NCBI GenBank assembly: GCA_947629075.1
Contig: CANRCI010000029.1
Span: 1-14,433, forward strand
Direction: 5' to 3'
Length of the DNA stretch: 14,433 nt
Origin: an uncultured Bacilli bacterium
GTDB taxonomy: Bacteria > Bacillota_I > Bacilli_A > RF39 > UBA660
Shown: positions 12,635 to 14,433 of the stretch, one piece after another
Position numbering within the stretch: position 1 is the first letter of the stretch
Layout of the letters: each line of letters begins with the position of its first letter
Position numbers and translations under genes: made by a program
The notes under the pieces: model-generated
The model's input: the letters and a program-made list of their open reading frames with translations, nothing else
Database searches by the model: none
Told to the model about the DNA's origin: nothing

Positions 12635-13546
12635 ATGAATTGGTTAAACTATTATGAATCTTTAAAATTTGATTATCAGAGAGTAATGAAAATTAATTCA
12701 AAACGAATAGTTGGTCTACAAAATTTAAAAGTAGTCGGTAATATCAAATATAAGAAAAAATATAATTATGTAACCTTAGATAGTAAATTAAAATGTGATA
12801 AAGATATCGTAATAATTATCGATAATGATGAGTTACGAATCGATAACTTAGAACAGGTAAAAGTACTTAATTATTATTTGGATAATTATCAGAAAAACAT
12901 AAACTTTTTCAAAAAGAATAAGTTTAAAAAAAATTATTCACGTATCAAAAACAATTTATTGATCTCTCTATATAAAAAGATTGTTAAAATTTATAATTAT
13001 GCTTTAAAGAATAACATTAGAGTAAAAGATATATTAGTAATTAACTACGATAAAAATGTCAATAATAACAATATTCTTAAAGAATTAGATGCCATTTTGA
13101 GTGCTTATTTTTTAGATGGAGATGAACGTGTTTACTTTATCTATAATTATATGTGTGACTATTTAGATCAGGAATTTAATGACTTTAACATATGTGATTT
13201 TCAAAATAATCGTTGTGTATCGCGAAGAGATTTGGAGTGTAAGAATTGTAAAAATCCTCTCGTTTATGGTTGTTGTTTTACTAAAGGTAGAGTTTGTCCC
13301 AATCTCGTCAATAATCATTGTTGTACTAAAAATTTGTCGTGTAAATTTTTTACTTGTCGTTATTTAGAGAGAAGGGGAATTAAATATCGTCCTTGGGATT
13401 ATCCAATTATGACTTTGTTTTTTAATCGTAAAGAATTAAAAATAATTGATATGTCGATTACTTTAAAAGAAGAAGATATTATGAAGAAATTGATTAAAGA
13501 TTCTAGATTTAAGAATTTTATTTATCGTTTCAATTCATTTTTATAG
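12635..13546 (+). CDS. Cys-rich protein, putative metal or Fe-S binding, function unknown
   Basis: The ATG at 12635 is chosen over an in-frame TTG at 12596, because it alone has a GAGGT ribosome binding site (12623-12627) with 7-base spacing, and the longer frame runs through the TATAAT. The 303-residue product has a basic, Asn/Lys/Tyr-rich N-terminal half with one Cys (C54), then twelve Cys between 174 and 241: C174, C187, C194, C202, C205, CC at 213-214, C221, CC at 229-230, C236 and C241. The spacing, with CxxC, two CC pairs and a final C-x5-C-x4-C, suggests bound metal or an Fe-S cluster. A similar Cys-rich module ending in SCK-F-C-YL occurs in uncharacterised Firmicute proteins from memory. 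No signal peptide or membrane helix is present. It is a single-gene unit ending in a perfect hairpin. Confidence 0.7.
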   Translation: MNWLNYYESLKFDYQRVMKINSKRIVGLQNLKVVGNIKYKKKYNYVTLDSKLKCDKDIVIIIDNDELRIDNLEQVKVLNYYLDNYQKNINFFKKNKFKKNYSRIKNNLLISLYKKIVKIYNYALKNNIRVKDILVINYDKNVNNNNILKELDAILSAYFLDGDERVYFIYNYMCDYLDQEFNDFNICDFQNNRCVSRRDLECKNCKNPLVYGCCFTKGRVCPNLVNNHCCTKNLSCKFFTCRYLERRGIKYRPWDYPIMTLFFNRKELKIIDMSITLKEEDIMKKLIKDSRFKNFIYRFNSFL

Positions 13547-13578
13547 AAAAAGTATTAGATTTAATTCTAATACTTTTT
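13547..13578. terminator. Bidirectional terminator between convergent genes
   Basis: AAAAAGTATTAGA (13547-13559) and TCTAATACTTTTT (13566-13578) form a perfect 13-bp stem with a 6-base loop. The A and T ends allow it to stop both the Cys-rich gene (+) and the SpoIID-like gene (-). Confidence 0.88.
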
Positions 13579-14433
13579 AGTTATAAACACTGTTTGTAAG
13601 TTCCGTAACAGCTGTTAAGATGTAGGATATTTTATACCAAGTTGCATAATCTACGCGTCCGGTTTCACTGAGTGAAAATATTTCTTGAAAAGTTTTAACG
13701 GCATTAGTGGTGGCACTATCAAAAAGTCCGGTTGGTCTAGTAATTCGAGGAATTTTGGGATAACTACCACGAATGTAGTTTAAGGCATTTTGTAGAACAT
13801 AGACATCGATACTACAATCTCCTTCTTGTAATGTTTCAGTAAAAGAATAGGGGTACTGATCTGTTACTCTGGCTTCATATATATTAGTATTATTACCATA
13901 GTAATATCGCAATATTTCTAGAGCACTATAACCATTGTCACCCAATCTTTTAGAACCCCATTGACTGAGATATCCACTCTCACTGGTCTCACTTTTATAA
14001 TGAGCTAAAAGGGGTTCAAATCTTATTCCACTTCTTATGTAATTGTTAAATATTTCATCGACTACTCTAGAAATTGGTTCAAAAATAGTTCCTCCACGAG
14101 TATATTTTTGATCATAACTAGTACTTGAAGTAATTGTAAAATTATATCCCTTATTGCGATACCATTCAGTATAAATGCGATTCAAAGTAAATGAGATAAT
14201 TGCTAAGACATTGGCTTTTATCGTTTCTTCCGGCCAAGTACTATAAATTTCACTACTGGCAACATTCTTGATATATTCGACAAAATTCACTGTGTAATTG
14301 GGAGCACTACTGTTAGATGGTGTACCATCGTGGACGATGATTGACTCGGGAACGACCACTTCTCTTAAAATTATTGGAGCGATACCATCATTGGCATTGT
14401 CTTCTTCATTCCACAAATTAGGTGGATAATCTC
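13577..14433 (-). CDS. SpoIID-like and peptidoglycan-binding domain protein (5' end beyond window)
   Basis: The minus-strand frame is open through the right edge, so the N-terminus is missing; an internal TTG near 14416 is not a start. The visible 285 residues begin with DYPPNLW and an acidic stretch. A SpoIID/LytB-like lytic domain follows: a helix with SSEIYSTWPEE (candidate catalytic Glu codon at 14249-14251), then SFTLNRIYTEW, and later LSQWGSKRLG...EILRYYYG, which matches the SQWG and LRxYYG marks of SpoIID. The C-terminal part (about 13590-13830) is a peptidoglycan-binding repeat with AVKTFQEIF and GRVDYATWYKI. This combination is typical of Clostridia/Bacilli proteins whose N-terminus has a carboxypeptidase-like repeat and which probably act on spore or cell-wall peptidoglycan. 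No Cys or His zinc site is visible. Confidence 0.87.
   Translation of the reverse strand, partial: DYPPNLWNEEDNANDGIAPIILREVVVPESIIVHDGTPSNSSAPNYTVNFVEYIKNVASSEIYSTWPEETIKANVLAIISFTLNRIYTEWYRNKGYNFTITSSTSYDQKYTRGGTIFEPISRVVDEIFNNYIRSGIRFEPLLAHYKSETSESGYLSQWGSKRLGDNGYSALEILRYYYGNNTNIYEARVTDQYPYSFTETLQEGDCSIDVYVLQNALNYIRGSYPKIPRITRPTGLFDSATTNAVKTFQEIFSLSETGRVDYATWYKISYILTAVTELTNSVYN

Noticed and set aside
1..14433. Possible use of genetic code 4 (TGA as Trp), as in Mollicutes
   Set aside because: TGA ends the genes at 5117-5119, 7242-7244 and 9683-9685 in sensible places next to terminators or the next gene, and Trp is always TGG.

Overview
The window is AT-rich, densely coding DNA that uses the standard bacterial code: TGA serves as a stop at several genes and tryptophan is TGG. 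Promoters are Gram-positive in style (TATAAT, often TGnTATAAT), as are the AGGAGG-like ribosome binding sites and the hairpin-plus-T-run terminators. The left edge carries the start of a CotY/CotZ-like spore coat gene, and the right edge carries a SpoIID-like/peptidoglycan-binding protein of a type known from spore formers. A low-GC, endospore-forming Firmicute (Bacilli or a gut 'Mollicutes-related' lineage) is the best reading. The species cannot be named from the sequence.

Layout. 1-138 (-): partial spore coat protein. 290-1894 (+): a membrane-tethered PTS EIIB-like protein without its phosphorylatable Cys, then an orphan sensor histidine kinase with a candidate Spo0A-box array in its promoter. 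1946-3543 (+): a two-gene unit with a membrane hairpin/coiled-coil/CHAP protein and a lipoprotein. 3633-5119 (+): a translationally coupled pair, PrsW-family membrane protease and PAP2 lipid phosphatase. 5126-5686 (-): a one-TM protein of unknown function. 5813-6778 (+): a zinc-ribbon/one-TM/extracellular-domain protein with a dyad in its promoter. 6834-8134 (+): two unrecognised soluble proteins. 8191-9210 (+): a zinc-dependent medium-chain dehydrogenase. 9275-10124 (+): a GNAT acetyltransferase and a cupin. 10184-10642 (-): a TspO/MBR protein. 10753-12009 (+): a DUF4186 protein and a patatin-like lipase. 12044-12490 (-): a small helical protein. 12635-13546 (+): a Cys-rich protein. 13577-14433 (-): the SpoIID-like/peptidoglycan-binding protein, cut by the window edge.

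Most transcription units are one or two genes, each with its own promoter and usually a hairpin terminator. Several convergent pairs share one bidirectional terminator. Much of the content concerns the cell envelope and, at the two ends, the spore. No rRNA, tRNA, CRISPR array, insertion sequence, riboswitch or phage gene was seen. No gene-free stretch exceeds 300 bases; the longest, 139-289, holds two ribosome binding sites, a promoter and a small dyad. Five genes were given starts downstream of the longest open frame, because the longer frame would run through its own ribosome binding site or promoter.
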